A DNA stretch of 64,000 nt from Coriobacteriaceae bacterium AF45-21. Its GTDB lineage: Bacteria > Actinomycetota > Coriobacteriia > Coriobacteriales > Coriobacteriaceae. Within the stretch, counting starts at the first letter, position 1. Each line of letters starts with the position of its first letter. Below the pieces are notes generated by a model. It worked only from the letters and a program-made list of their open reading frames with translations, ran no database searches and had not been told where the DNA came from. Shown here piece after piece: positions 38,665-48,033 of the stretch. The stretch lies in assembly GCA_027682925.1 (NCBI GenBank), contig JAQCYU010000003.1, positions 69,392-133,391 on the forward strand. The letters are read 5' to 3'. Made by a program: the position numbers and the translations under genes.

Positions 38665-39207
38665 TTACTCGTGAACGATCTCGACATGGACGATCTCGTC
38701 GCCGGCACGCAGTTGCGAAATCACATCGAGACCCTCGACCGTGGTACCAAAGACGGTGTAACCGGAATCGAGGTTATGCTGGGCACCCAGGCAGAAGTAG
38801 AACTGCGAACCCGCGGAATCGGGGTCCATGGAGCGTGCCATGGCAAGGGCGCCATCGACATGGCTGTTGCGCGGATTGGTGGCGAACTCGCCCTTGATGC
38901 AGTAGCCGGGGCCACCGGTACCGGGCATGCCGTCGGGGCCCTCAAGACCGGCGGCGACGTCGGCGCCGGACATGTCGCGGGTATTGGGGTCGCCGCCCTG
39001 GATAACAAAGCCGGGCACATAGCGATGGAACTTAAGGCCATCATAGAAACCCATCGTGGAAAGCTCGCAGAAGTTCGCGACATGAATGGGAGCGCCCTCG
39101 CCGTCAAACTTGACCTTGATGGTACCCTTCGACGTCTCGATAACGGCGCACTCGTCGCCGGCAAGCTGATACTCGGGCGTGTAGAGCTCTTTCTTAAAAC
39201 CAAACAT
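38665..39207 (-). CDS. ppiB: Cyclophilin-type peptidyl-prolyl isomerase
   Basis: Catalyses cis-trans isomerisation of Xaa-Pro bonds. The 180 residues contain the cyclophilin core: GFYDGLKFHRYVPGFVIQGGDP with the catalytic Arg, GSQFYFCLGAQ and the YTVFGTTVEGLDVI block. No signal peptide is visible, so it is cytosolic. GAGGAGGGAACC precedes the ATG. Intact; it has its own promoter (39247-39276) and may also drive the TPR gene 12 bases downstream. Confidence 0.94.
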   Translation of the reverse strand: MFGFKKELYTPEYQLAGDECAVIETSKGTIKVKFDGEGAPIHVANFCELSTMGFYDGLKFHRYVPGFVIQGGDPNTRDMSGADVAAGLEGPDGMPGTGGPGYCIKGEFATNPRNSHVDGALAMARSMDPDSAGSQFYFCLGAQHNLDSGYTVFGTTVEGLDVISQLRAGDEIVHVEIVHE

Positions 39208-39246
39208 GTGGTTCCCTCCTCGTGCGTTTAAAGCATATTTGTACGA

Positions 39247-39276
39247 ATTGTAGCAATAAGCATGGGCTTACATCAA
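39247..39276 (-). promoter_or_regulatory. Promoter for ppiB
   Basis: On the minus strand TTGATG (39271-39276), an 18-base spacer and TACAAT (39247-39252). The leader to the ppiB ATG is about 35 bases. Confidence 0.7.
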
Positions 39277-39314
39277 TTGCGCACGTAGGTTATGCCGACT
39301 ATGGCGAACTAATT

Positions 39315-40457
39315 TTAGGAACGCTGCTGCGGCTTCCAGGAACCCACATTGGCATCGTACTGATTCAGCGCGCTGTTGCCGCTCTGCGCGATGGGCGCCA
39401 GGATCTCGCTTTGGTGGGAGCTCATCGACTCGCCATCGGGAATGGCCAGCGAGATATCCCAGCTCTGGCAGATCACGTCAACGCGCTCATACATCCACTC
39501 GGCAAGCTGCTTTAAGTGGGCGATGTCGTCCGCATAGACCGTATCGTTCTGATACTTAAGATTGTTGAGCTCATCTTGCGTCTTTTTAATCTGGTCGCGC
39601 AGGGCGTAGGCACTCTGCGACAGCTCCTGACGGGTGGACAGCGGCGTTCGGAGATAGCCGTTGTTGAAGGAAGCGATGACCTCGCCGATCTGATCCTCGT
39701 CACCATAGGACACGATGGTCTGATACAGACCATCGAGCCTGGTATAGAGCTGATCATCGGTGAGCACGGTTTCTTCCTGGACCACCTCGGCAGAATCGTC
39801 CTGCTTGGTATCGTCCTCAGTCGCCTCGCTCTTTTGGCGCGTGGGGAAGGTCGTCTGCGCGGCCTGGCCAAACTGGTCGTAGAAGCCAGGCATGACACCC
39901 ATAGGATCGGCCGTCACGAACCAATAGGCACCGCCGCACACGACGGCAAGGACCGCGATGATAATGAGCGGCTTGGGGATATGACGCTTGTGCTTGTGAT
40001 AGGCGTCCTCGTCGGGGTGCACCTTGCGCTTGGGTTTTTGAGCATCGTCGTGCAGGGAAACGGGCGTGGGAATATCGACCTTGGGGATACCGAAATCCTT
40101 ATCGAAAGCCGGCAGCACGCAGGTCTCATTGGGGTCGGCGGCGTCCGAAAGCACCGCAGCGGCAGAGGCTGGCGCATGCGGCACCTCGGTATCGATCTGC
40201 TCTTGCGTTAGGCGCGGAAAGCCCGCCGTGCGGCCCGCTGCCAGGTCGGATGCGGCCGCGTCCTCGGAGAGGATACCCGGAGCGGGGCGTCCGCATTTGG
40301 GGCACGTACGATCATGCGGAGAAAGACGGGCACCGCAGCCCTCACAGAACACAAACTCGGTGTGCTCGGGACCATCGCCCGGACCCACATAGGCGTTGCA
40401 GTAGGGGCAGAACGAGGCGCCGTCCTCGATAGTCTTAAGGCAATGCGGGCAGATCAC
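39315..40457 (-). CDS. Double zinc-ribbon, single-pass membrane protein, function unknown
   Basis: I do not recognise a specific function. The start is placed at GTG 40455-40457 because AAAGAGG precedes it; the frame is open ten codons further. Two zinc ribbons are visible near the N-terminus (CPHC...CPYC, then CEGC...CPKC). A disordered acidic region, a basic KHKRHIPK stretch and one membrane helix (PLIIIAVLAVVCGGAYWFV) follow. The extracytoplasmic part of about 190 residues is largely helical and could form a coiled coil. 380 residues, intact. The layout parallels the TPR protein two genes away. Confidence 0.7.
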   Translation of the reverse strand: MICPHCLKTIEDGASFCPYCNAYVGPGDGPEHTEFVFCEGCGARLSPHDRTCPKCGRPAPGILSEDAAASDLAAGRTAGFPRLTQEQIDTEVPHAPASAAAVLSDAADPNETCVLPAFDKDFGIPKVDIPTPVSLHDDAQKPKRKVHPDEDAYHKHKRHIPKPLIIIAVLAVVCGGAYWFVTADPMGVMPGFYDQFGQAAQTTFPTRQKSEATEDDTKQDDSAEVVQEETVLTDDQLYTRLDGLYQTIVSYGDEDQIGEVIASFNNGYLRTPLSTRQELSQSAYALRDQIKKTQDELNNLKYQNDTVYADDIAHLKQLAEWMYERVDVICQSWDISLAIPDGESMSSHQSEILAPIAQSGNSALNQYDANVGSWKPQQRS

Positions 40458-40560
40458 GGCATCCTCTTTTCGAAGCAATTCAAACAATCGAGGTTAGAGC
40501 ATAACATCGCCACGGCCCCACAGGAGCAAGGCACCAATTCAACATCGCCAGGGCGCGTAG

Positions 40561-43282
40561 TTACTTCTTCTTTTTGCTCGGCATCGAGACTTTGATGCCT
40601 TGGGCGGACTTGGTTACGCGAGAGCGCTTGGCTCCGCTACCCTTCTTTTTCTTGGGCTGGGCCTGGGCCACGCCCTCGAGTGCGCGGGCCTCGGCCTCAC
40701 GAACGGTGCGAGATTCGCGGCGCTGCGCCATGTCGGCGGCGACGCGCTTGGCAAAACGCTCCGCCGTCGAACCCGTCGAGCTCACCTTGCCGCCACCGCG
40801 ACCCAGGCGGACGCGCACACCGCGGCCAAAACCAGTTGCGGCATGACGACGACGCGGCTTGAGCGAATCCATCATCGTGGCGAGCTTAAAGAACACCGAG
40901 CAGGTAATGACCACGATGACAGCCAAGATAACCATCTGGCCCATCGACAGGTTGGCAATAGACAGCAGCTTCGGGAATCCGATAACGCCCACCAGGATGC
41001 CGGCAACTACAAACACAAAGAGCACCACACGTAGGGGCGTGAGAGGCTGCGAGATGCGCCAGATCAGGCTGACGCTCGCCGCGCACGACGTAAGCAGGCA
41101 CATCGTAGACAGCGTGAGCTGGCTAAAGCCAAACACGCGTGCCACAAAGATATCGAGCGCCGCAGCCATAATGACCGCAATCGACGCCGGCAGTGCCCGC
41201 TTGAGCACGTTCGTCAGGAACGACCCCTTCACGCGAGCATTGTTGGGCTCCAGGCCCAACACAAAGCCCGGCGCGCCGATGCAGAAGAAGTTGATGAGCG
41301 TCATCTGAATCGGCTCGAAAGGGTACGGCGGCAGCGCGATGCACAACGCCGCCAGGCCCATCGAGAACAGCGTCTTGGTCAGGAACAGCGAGGCCGAACG
41401 CTGCAGGTTGTTGATGGAACGACGGCCCTCGGCCACCACGGCGGGCATCGAGCAAAGTCGTTGTCGACGAGTACGATCTCGGCCACGTTGCGCGCGGCGT
41501 CGGAGCCAGCCGCCATGGCGACGGAGCAGTCGGCCTCCTTGAGCGCCAGAACGTCGTTGACGCCGTCGCCTGTCATGGCCACGGTGTGCTCGCGGCGCTT
41601 GAGCGCCTGCACGAGCTCGCGCTTCTGCTGCGGGGTCACACGACCAAAGACATGGTAGCGATCCACTGCGGCATCGAGCTTGGCCGGCGTATCGAGCGTC
41701 GTGGCGTCCACAAAAGCGTCCGCCCCCGGCACGCCCACCACGCGCGCGATCGACGACACCGTACGCGGGTCGTCGCCACTGATCACGTTGAGGGTCACGC
41801 CCTGCTCGTTAAAGTAGCCGATGGTCTCGGCCGCCGAGGTACGAATCTCGTCGCGGATGGTCACAAAGCCCACGGGCTCGGCCTCGCCCACCATATCGCC
41901 ATCGGGCGTAAAGCCGTCCACGCGCGCCACCACGAGCACGCGGCAGGTATCGGCAAGCTCGGCGACACGGTTCTCGACCTGCGAAAACACACGCTCCGAA
42001 AGAACAAACTGCGCGGCGCCCATCACATAGGAGCCCTGCGCAAACGAAGCGCCACTCCATTTTTTAGACGACGAGAACGGAATGACCGACAGCGGCTCAG
42101 ACACCTCGACCGGGCGATCAGCGTAATAGTTGAGCAGTGCCTGGCAGGTCTCGTTGGCATCGGCCGAAGTCGCACGCGCCACGTTAGCCAGCGCAAAATC
42201 GAGCACTGTGGTATCGACGGGAACAGCCGCCTCGTTCTCCCCTACGCCCAGGGCAACGCCCTCAACCGGCAGCGGATACGTGCCCTCGACCTCCATGCGG
42301 CCCGACGTGATGGTACCCGTCTTGTCCAGGCACAGCACGTCGACACGCGCGAGCGTCTCGATGCAGTAGAGCTGCTGCGCGAGCACCTTGCGCCGCGCCA
42401 GACGGACCGTAGCGATAGCAAGCACCGACGAGGTCAGCAGCACCAGGCCCTGCGGAATCATGCCCAAAAGGGCGCCCACCGTGGACAGCAGCGCCGACGA
42501 AGGCACATGGCCAGCCAACAGCTCGGAGAAGCACCACGAAAGCGCGCTATCGCCCGGGGTTCCCGCGGCATCCCACAGCTCGCTCACACTCGAGGCAAAC
42601 AACGCCAAACCGAGCGGGATCATGATGATGCTCGCAAAGCGCACGATGGCGTTCAGCGCGTTCATGATCTCGGAATTGACCTTTTTGACGTACTTGGCCT
42701 CGTTATTAATTTTGGCCACGTAGTTGTCGGCGCGACATGAATCACGCGGGCGCGCAGCAGGCCCGAGTCGATAAAGCTGCCGCTCATGAGCTCGGAACCG
42801 GGCTGTTTCTTAATAAGGTCGCTCTCGCCCGTCAGCAGGCTCTCGTTCACGAGTGCCTCGCCCGAAACCACCACGGCGTCAGCGGGAATCTGATCGCCGC
42901 GCCCCAGGCGGATGATGTCATCGAGCACGATCTGGTCCAAGTCGAGCTCCACCTCGGCACCGTCGCGCACCGCGATGGCCTTCTTGGAGGTCAGCAGCGT
43001 GAGCTTATCGACCATCTTCTTGGAACGCATGGACTGAATGACGCCAATAGCGGTATTGAGAAACACCACGAACAGAAACGTCAGGTTCTTAAACGAACCG
43101 GTCAAAATGACCAGGAACGCCAAGATCACGTTGATCAAATTGAACAGCGTGCAGAGGTTCTCGATGATGAGCTCTTTGACCGACTTGGTCTTGAGCTCCA
43201 TGTTGCGGTTGATCTTACCGGCGGCGATGCGCTCCTCGACCTCGGCGGTCGAGAGTCCGCGCTCGATATCCGTTGCTGCCAT
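40561..43282 (-). CDS. Cation-transporting P-type ATPase (frame broken twice)
   Basis: Membrane ion pump. No N-terminal metal-binding domain is present. The actuator motif LLTGESD is near residue 165, the phosphorylation site is CLDKTGTITSG, and the hinge is AMTGDGVNDVLALKEADCSVAM. Transmembrane helices flank these and six lie in the C-terminal part. Missing bases near 42733 (GTCGGCGCC read as GTCGCGCC) and 41450 split it; corrected length is about 907 residues. The start is uncertain: ATG 43282 or 43297. It resembles CtpE-type pumps, but the ion is unknown. A Lys/Arg-rich cytosolic tail of about 90 residues ending in PSKKKK is unusual. Confidence 0.83.
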
Positions 43283-43313
43283 ACCACGTCCCATCACGTC
43301 GCGTCGGTATAAG

Positions 43314-43347
43314 AAAAACCGCCCGGACCATGCGAGGTTCGGACGGT
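43314..43347 (-). terminator. Terminator of tRNA-Arg(CCG)
   Basis: On the minus strand a 12-bp stem with one mismatch and one wobble (ACCGTCCGAACC with GGTCCGGGCGGT) is followed by TTTTTC. Confidence 0.85.
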
Positions 43348-43358
43348 CTTACGTTCGA

Positions 43359-43435
43359 TGGTGCCCCATGTTGGATTCGAACCAACGGCCTTCTGCTCCG
43401 GAGGCAGACGCTCTAATCCCCTGAGCTAATAGGGC
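43359..43435 (-). tRNA. tRNA-Arg, anticodon CCG
   Basis: Cloverleaf checked by hand: acceptor GCCCTAT/ATGGGGC with a G-T pair, D arm GCTC/GAGC, anticodon stem TCTGC/GCAGA with loop CTCCGGA, T stem GTTGG/CCAAC with loop TTCGAAT, discriminator A and an encoded CCA. All stems pair fully. 77 bases including CCA. Confidence 0.95.
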
Positions 43436-43552
43436 CAACGTTTGGCATTATACCCAAGTGCACCACGGGCTATCAAAATAAAAGAAAAAGCTTTGCAATT
43501 CCGAGGAAGACACGACGCAACGGCCCACTTTAGAAGGCAAAAGCGAGTCAGA

Positions 43553-43606
43553 TAGTATAAACTCTCATGCACCATATATACACGGCTCGCGATGCGGGCC
43601 GTTTTT
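43553..43606 (+). promoter_or_regulatory. aroF promoter -10 and leader terminator (candidate attenuator)
   Basis: TAGTAT at 43553-43558 is a -10 candidate with a weak -35 (TTAGAA, 17-base spacer). Downstream, ACGGCTCGC (43582-43590) pairs with GCGGGCCGT (43594-43602) around a 3-base loop and runs into TTTTT, a complete intrinsic terminator 34 bases ahead of aroF. A terminator inside the leader of a biosynthetic operon implies transcriptional attenuation. Confidence 0.65.
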
Positions 43607-43629
43607 GCAAGGGTTATCCATCGAGGTGA
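43567..43629 (+). CDS. Putative 20-residue leader peptide of the aro operon
   Basis: ATG 43567 to TGA 43629 encodes MHHIYTARDAGRFCKGYPSR, with Tyr at codons 5 and 17 and Phe at codon 13. The first Tyr codon lies just before the 5' arm of the terminator, and the reading frame crosses the whole hairpin. The ATG is 8 bases after the -10 element, so translation would be leaderless; no ribosome-binding site is present. Its TGA is 10 bases before the aroF ATG. Expression is unproven and the aromatic content is modest. Confidence 0.4.
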   Translation: MHHIYTARDAGRFCKGYPSR

Positions 43630-43639
43630 GAGGCACACC

Positions 43640-44662
43640 ATGATTGCAATTTTAAAGCAAAGTGCCAGCGACGAGGCCGTCAGCCATATCGTCAGCTGGA
43701 TTGAAAAAAAGGGCCTGAAGACCGATGTCTCGCGCGGCGAGAACGAGACGATCATCGGCCTGGTGGGCGATACGACCAAGATCGACCCGTTCCTGCTCGA
43801 GTCCATGGACGTCGTCGAGCGCGTACAGCGCGTCTCCGAGCCGTTCAAGCGCGCCAACCGCAAGTTCCACCCCGAGGACTCCGTCATCGACTGCGGCCAC
43901 GGCGTACATGTAGGCGGCGATCAGTTCCAGGTCATCGCCGGCCCGTGCTCCGTCGAGGGCGAGAACCTCATCCGCATCGCCCGTCGCGTAAAGGCCGCCG
44001 GCGCCACGATGCTGCGCGGCGGCGCCTACAAGCCCCGCACCTCTCCCTACGCCTACCAGGGCATGGGCCCCGCCGGCCTCGACCTGCTGTGCGAGGCGTC
44101 TGCCGAGCTCGACATGCCGATCGTCACCGAGATCATGGACCCACGCGACGTGCAGGTCTTCTTGGACAAGAAGATTGACGTCATGCAGATCGGCGCCCGC
44201 AACGCCCAGAACTTCCCCCTGCTCAAGGAGGTCGGCAAGACCCAGACCCCGATTCTGCTCAAGCGCGGCATGTCCGGCACGATCGACGAGCTGCTTATGG
44301 CAGCCGAGTACATCATGAGCGAGGGCAACGACAACGTCATCCTGTGCGAGCGCGGCATCCGCACCTTCGAGACCCGCACCCGTAACACCTTCGACCTCAA
44401 CGCCGTGCCGGTGCTGCACCACCTGTCGCACCTGCCTGTCGTCGCCGACCCCAGCCACGCCACCGGCTACACCCGCTACGTTGAGCCCATGGCGCTCGCC
44501 GCGACAGCCTGCGGTGCCAACGGCCTGGAGATCGAGGTCCACGACGAGCCGAGCCGCGCCTGGTCCGACGGCGCCCAGGCCCTCACCCCCGATCAGTTCG
44601 ACGACACCATGCGCCGCATCCGAGCCATCCGCGAGGTCGTCTGCCAAGAGACCATGGAGTAA
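43640..44662 (+). CDS. aroF: 3-deoxy-7-phosphoheptulonate synthase (DAHP synthase, AroA-I-beta type)
   Basis: Condenses PEP and erythrose 4-phosphate, the entry step of the shikimate pathway. ATG 43640 follows GAGGTGAGAGG; an upstream in-frame extension is not used. An N-terminal ferredoxin-like regulatory domain (residues 1-70, with VERVQRVSEPFKRANR at its end) resembles the feedback-sensing domain of the Thermotoga enzyme. The barrel has IAGPCSVEGE, MLRGGAYKPRTSPYAYQG, KRGMSGTIDE and VVADPSHATG, which include the metal-binding Cys and His. 340 residues, intact. First gene of the aro operon. Confidence 0.96.
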   Translation: MIAILKQSASDEAVSHIVSWIEKKGLKTDVSRGENETIIGLVGDTTKIDPFLLESMDVVERVQRVSEPFKRANRKFHPEDSVIDCGHGVHVGGDQFQVIAGPCSVEGENLIRIARRVKAAGATMLRGGAYKPRTSPYAYQGMGPAGLDLLCEASAELDMPIVTEIMDPRDVQVFLDKKIDVMQIGARNAQNFPLLKEVGKTQTPILLKRGMSGTIDELLMAAEYIMSEGNDNVILCERGIRTFETRTRNTFDLNAVPVLHHLSHLPVVADPSHATGYTRYVEPMALAATACGANGLEIEVHDEPSRAWSDGAQALTPDQFDDTMRRIRAIREVVCQETME

Positions 44663-44665
44663 CCC

Positions 44666-45580
44666 ATGGGTACGGTGAGAAACGCGCGCGTTAACCAGGG
44701 CGGCCCCAAGTGCGCCGGCATCGTGGGCCTGGGCCTCATCGGCGGCAGCTTTGCCCGCGGCTATGCGCAGGCGGGCGTCCGCGTGCTGGCCTGGGATCCC
44801 GATGACGATGTCATGACGGCTGCCAGCATGGGCACCGTTGCCGGAGAGCTCAACGACAAGACACTCGGCGAATGCGACATCATCGTCCTGGCTTGCTACC
44901 CCGAAGCCTGCATCGAATGGCTCGAGGCACACGCCCAGGCACTCGCCGACGCCACCGATACCGAGGCCATCATGGGCCCCGTGGTAATTGACACGGTGGG
45001 CGTCAAGGGTATCGTGTGCGAGCGCGCCTTTGAGCTTGCCCGCGAGCACGGCTTTTACTTTGTGGGCGCGCACCCCATGGCGGGCACGCAGTACTCGGGC
45101 TATGCACACTCCCGCGCCGACCTGTTCCAGGGCGCCCCGCTGGTGCTCGTACCGCCCGCGGTGGACGATGCGCTCAAGCTGGAGCTTTTGGGCCAGGTGC
45201 GCGAGATGGTGCGCCCCTTGGGCTTTGGCAAGTTCAGCGTGACCAGCGCCGCCGAGCACGACCGTGTCATCGCCTTCACGAGCCAGCTTGCGCACGTGGT
45301 ATCCAACGCCTACGTCAAAAGCCCCACTGCCCAGGTCCACCACGGCTTTTCGGCCGGCAGCTACCGCGATCTCACCCGCGTGGCGCACCTCAACCCCCAG
45401 ATGTGGTCCGAGCTCATGATCGACGACGCCGACGCGCTCGCCTTCGAGATCGACCATCTGATCGAATCGCTTGGCGCCTACAGCCGCGCGCTCAAGGACC
45501 GCGACCAGCGCTATCTGGAGAATCTCCTTGCCGAGGGCGACCGCATTAAGCGCGCACTCGACGACGAGGCCTCCCACTAG
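44666..45580 (+). CDS. tyrA: Prephenate dehydrogenase
   Basis: Oxidative decarboxylation of prephenate to 4-hydroxyphenylpyruvate for tyrosine. The Rossmann motif GIVGLGLIGGSFARGYAQAG lies near residue 18, followed by VIDTVGVKG, FVGAHPMAGTQYSGY with the catalytic His, and HDRVIAFTSQLAHVVSNAY. It starts three bases after aroF. 304 residues, no ACT domain, intact. Confidence 0.95.
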   Translation: MGTVRNARVNQGGPKCAGIVGLGLIGGSFARGYAQAGVRVLAWDPDDDVMTAASMGTVAGELNDKTLGECDIIVLACYPEACIEWLEAHAQALADATDTEAIMGPVVIDTVGVKGIVCERAFELAREHGFYFVGAHPMAGTQYSGYAHSRADLFQGAPLVLVPPAVDDALKLELLGQVREMVRPLGFGKFSVTSAAEHDRVIAFTSQLAHVVSNAYVKSPTAQVHHGFSAGSYRDLTRVAHLNPQMWSELMIDDADALAFEIDHLIESLGAYSRALKDRDQRYLENLLAEGDRIKRALDDEASH

Positions 45581-45616
45581 ACAACCCATCACGCCAGGTC
45601 GAAAGGACCGAAGCTT

Positions 45617-46747
45617 ATGGCGATTACCATCGATATCGACACTGCACGCCCCTACCAGGTGCATGTTGGCACGTTTTTGCTGGAGCAGGCGGGGCCGCTC
45701 GTGCGCGCCACCGCCGGCGGCACCAAGGCCGTCATCGTGACGGACACCAACGTGGGCCCGCTCTACCAGATGCCCGTTAAGCAGAGCCTGGAGGCGTCAG
45801 GCTACGAGGTGAGCATCTGCACCTTCGAGGCCGGCGAGGCCCATAAGCGCGCCGAGACCTACGTTGCCATTTTGGAGTTTGTGGCCGAGCACGAGCTTTC
45901 GCGCTCCGACGTGATCGTGGCACTCGGCGGCGGCGTCGTGGGCGACGTGGCGGGCTTTGTAGCCGCCACCTACATGCGCGGCTGCAAGTTTGTGCAGATC
46001 CCCACGAGCCTGCTCGCCATGGTGGATTCGTCGGTGGGAGGCAAGACCGCCATAGACCTGGCTGCCGGCAAGAACTTGGCCGGCGCCTTTTGGCAGCCGA
46101 GCGTGGTTATCGCCGACGTGGGGTGTCTGGCCACCCTCACGCCCGAGCAGTTCGCCGACGGCTGCGGCGAGGTCGTCAAGCACGCCGTGATCGCCGACCC
46201 GGAGCTTTTCGCCGAGCTGGAGAAGACCCCGCTCACGCTGGAGCTGCTCAACCGCGATGTGGCCCGCGTAGCGCTCATCATCGCCCGCAATATCGACATC
46301 AAGCGCGCCGTGGTCGTCGCCGACGAGCGCGAAACCAACCAGCGCAAGCTCCTCAACTTTGGACACAGCGCCGGACACGCCGTCGAGGCCTGCGAGCACT
46401 TTGAGCTCGGACACGGCAACTGCGTGTCGATCGGCATGGGCATCATCACGCGCGCCGCGGCCCTGCACGGCGTCTGCGATGCTGCACTGCCCGATCGTAT
46501 TGAGGAACTCTGCGCCCGCCATGGCCTCAAGACCCGCTGCGACCTAGATGCCGATACCGTCTTTGCCGAGGCGCTCCACGACAAGAAGCGCGCGGGCGAC
46601 ACTATCGATCTGGTGATTCCGCACGGCATTGGCCGCTGCAGCATCGACCGCACGCCGCTTTCCACTTTCCACGAACTCATTGCCGAGGGCCTCGGCAGAA
46701 GGGAGACGCATCCGCATGCTAGCCCGCATCACCCCGTCCCCGCTTAA
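45617..46747 (+). CDS. aroB: 3-dehydroquinate synthase
   Basis: Converts DAHP to 3-dehydroquinate with NAD and a divalent metal. VALGGGVVGDVAGFVAATYMRG, QIPTSLLAMVDSSVGGKTAID, GCGEVVKHAVI and LNFGHSAGHAVE carry the NAD- and metal-binding residues. A GGTCGAAAGG site precedes ATG 45617. The C-terminus (RRETHPHASPHHPVPA) overlaps the first 32 bases of aroA and is longer than usual; this tail is unaffected by the deletion in aroA, which falls just after the aroB stop. 376 residues. Confidence 0.95.
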   Translation: MAITIDIDTARPYQVHVGTFLLEQAGPLVRATAGGTKAVIVTDTNVGPLYQMPVKQSLEASGYEVSICTFEAGEAHKRAETYVAILEFVAEHELSRSDVIVALGGGVVGDVAGFVAATYMRGCKFVQIPTSLLAMVDSSVGGKTAIDLAAGKNLAGAFWQPSVVIADVGCLATLTPEQFADGCGEVVKHAVIADPELFAELEKTPLTLELLNRDVARVALIIARNIDIKRAVVVADERETNQRKLLNFGHSAGHAVEACEHFELGHGNCVSIGMGIITRAAALHGVCDAALPDRIEELCARHGLKTRCDLDADTVFAEALHDKKRAGDTIDLVIPHGIGRCSIDRTPLSTFHELIAEGLGRRETHPHASPHHPVPA

Positions 46748-48032
46748 GGCACCGTTCCCGCCATCGCGTCCAAGTCGATGGCGCATCGCCTCATCATCTG
46801 CGCCGCGCTTGCCAACGGCGAGACGCACGTCACCTGCAACACCACCTGCGCCGACATCGAGGCCACGGTGCGCTGCCTTACGGCACTGGGTGCTCGCATC
46901 GAGACCGTCGAGGACGGCTTCCAGGTCCACCCCACCATGAAGAGTGTTGAGTTTGGCCTGCTCAAGGCCCTTGCCGGCGGCACGCTTGACTGCGGTGAAA
47001 GCGGCTCCACGCTGCGCTTTATGCTGCCTGTCGCCTGCGCGCTGGGTGCAGAAGCAACTTTTGTGGGTCAGGGGCGCTTGGGCGCCCGCCCGCTCTCCCC
47101 GCTCTCGGACGAGATCATCGCCGCCGGCTGCGACCTACAGGGTCTGGGCGGTTTTCCGCTCAAGACGAGCGGCCGCATGCGCCGGCACCTTTGTGCTTCC
47201 GGGCAACGTGAGCTCGCAGTACATCTCGGGCCTGCTGCTGGCAGCCCCGCTGCTGGCCCAGCCCTCCTGCGTGCAGGTAACCGGCCTCATCGAGAGCCGC
47301 CCCTACATCAACCTGACGATACAGGCCATGAAGGCCTTTGGCGTCGAGGTCAACGTCGAGCGCATTCCGGCCAAGGACGGCCAGCCCGAGGTCACGAACT
47401 TCCGCGTGAGCAGTGGCTCGTACCGCACGCCCGGCAGCGTGGCCGTCGAGGGCGACTGGTCCAACGCCGCCTTTTGGCTGTGCGCCGGCGCCATCGGTAC
47501 CGACCCAATCACCGTCGAGGGCGTGTCGCTAAGCTCCGCACAGGGCGACCGTAACGTGCTTGCCGCGCTTTCGCGCTTTGGCGCCCGCATCGTGCGCTCC
47601 ACCAACGCCGCCACCGTGCAGTCCGACAAGCTCGCCGGCTTTGAGATGAGTGCCCACGACATTCCGGACCTGGTGCCCGTCATCTCGGCCGTGGCCTCGC
47701 TGGCACAGGGCCGCACCTTTATCCGCGATTGTGCCCGTCTGCGCATCAAGGAATCCGACCGCTTGGTCACCACCACCCGCGAGCTCACCGCGCTGGGCGC
47801 GCAGGTGCGCATTGCCGGCGACGACCTCATCATCAAGGGCGTCGACGCCTTTACCGGCGGCGAGGTCGATTCGCACAACGACCATCGCATCGCCATGATG
47901 GCCGCTATCGCCGCGAGCCGCGCCACCGGCGAGGTCGTGATCCACGGCGCCGAGGCCGTCAACAAGTCCTATCCCGATTTCTTCGACCACTACCGTCTGC
48001 TGGGCGGCAAGGTCACGCTCGAGGAGGAATAG
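46716..48032 (+). CDS. aroA: 3-phosphoshikimate 1-carboxyvinyltransferase, EPSP synthase (frame broken twice)
   Basis: Transfers enolpyruvyl from PEP to shikimate 3-phosphate. It starts at ATG 46716 after GAAGGGAG, inside the aroB end. With one G restored near 46748 (AAGGGC read as AAGGC) the N-terminus reads TPSPLKGTVPAIASKSMAHR, the family signature. CGESGSTLRFMLPVA and RIKESDRLVTT follow. A second break near 47180 is repaired by two bases in a CGCGCC run (or by dropping one) and gives FVLPGNVSSQYISGLLLAAP. Corrected length 438-439 residues, normal. Both breaks look like assembly deletions. Confidence 0.92.
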
Positions 48033-48033
48033 C

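Noticed and set aside
43652..45664. 670-residue minus-strand ORF opposite aroF and tyrA
   Set aside because: It is the antisense shadow of two clear plus-strand enzymes in high-GC DNA; its composition (Gly, His, Ala, Val, Leu runs) is that of a mirrored reading frame and it has no domain or ribosome-binding site.
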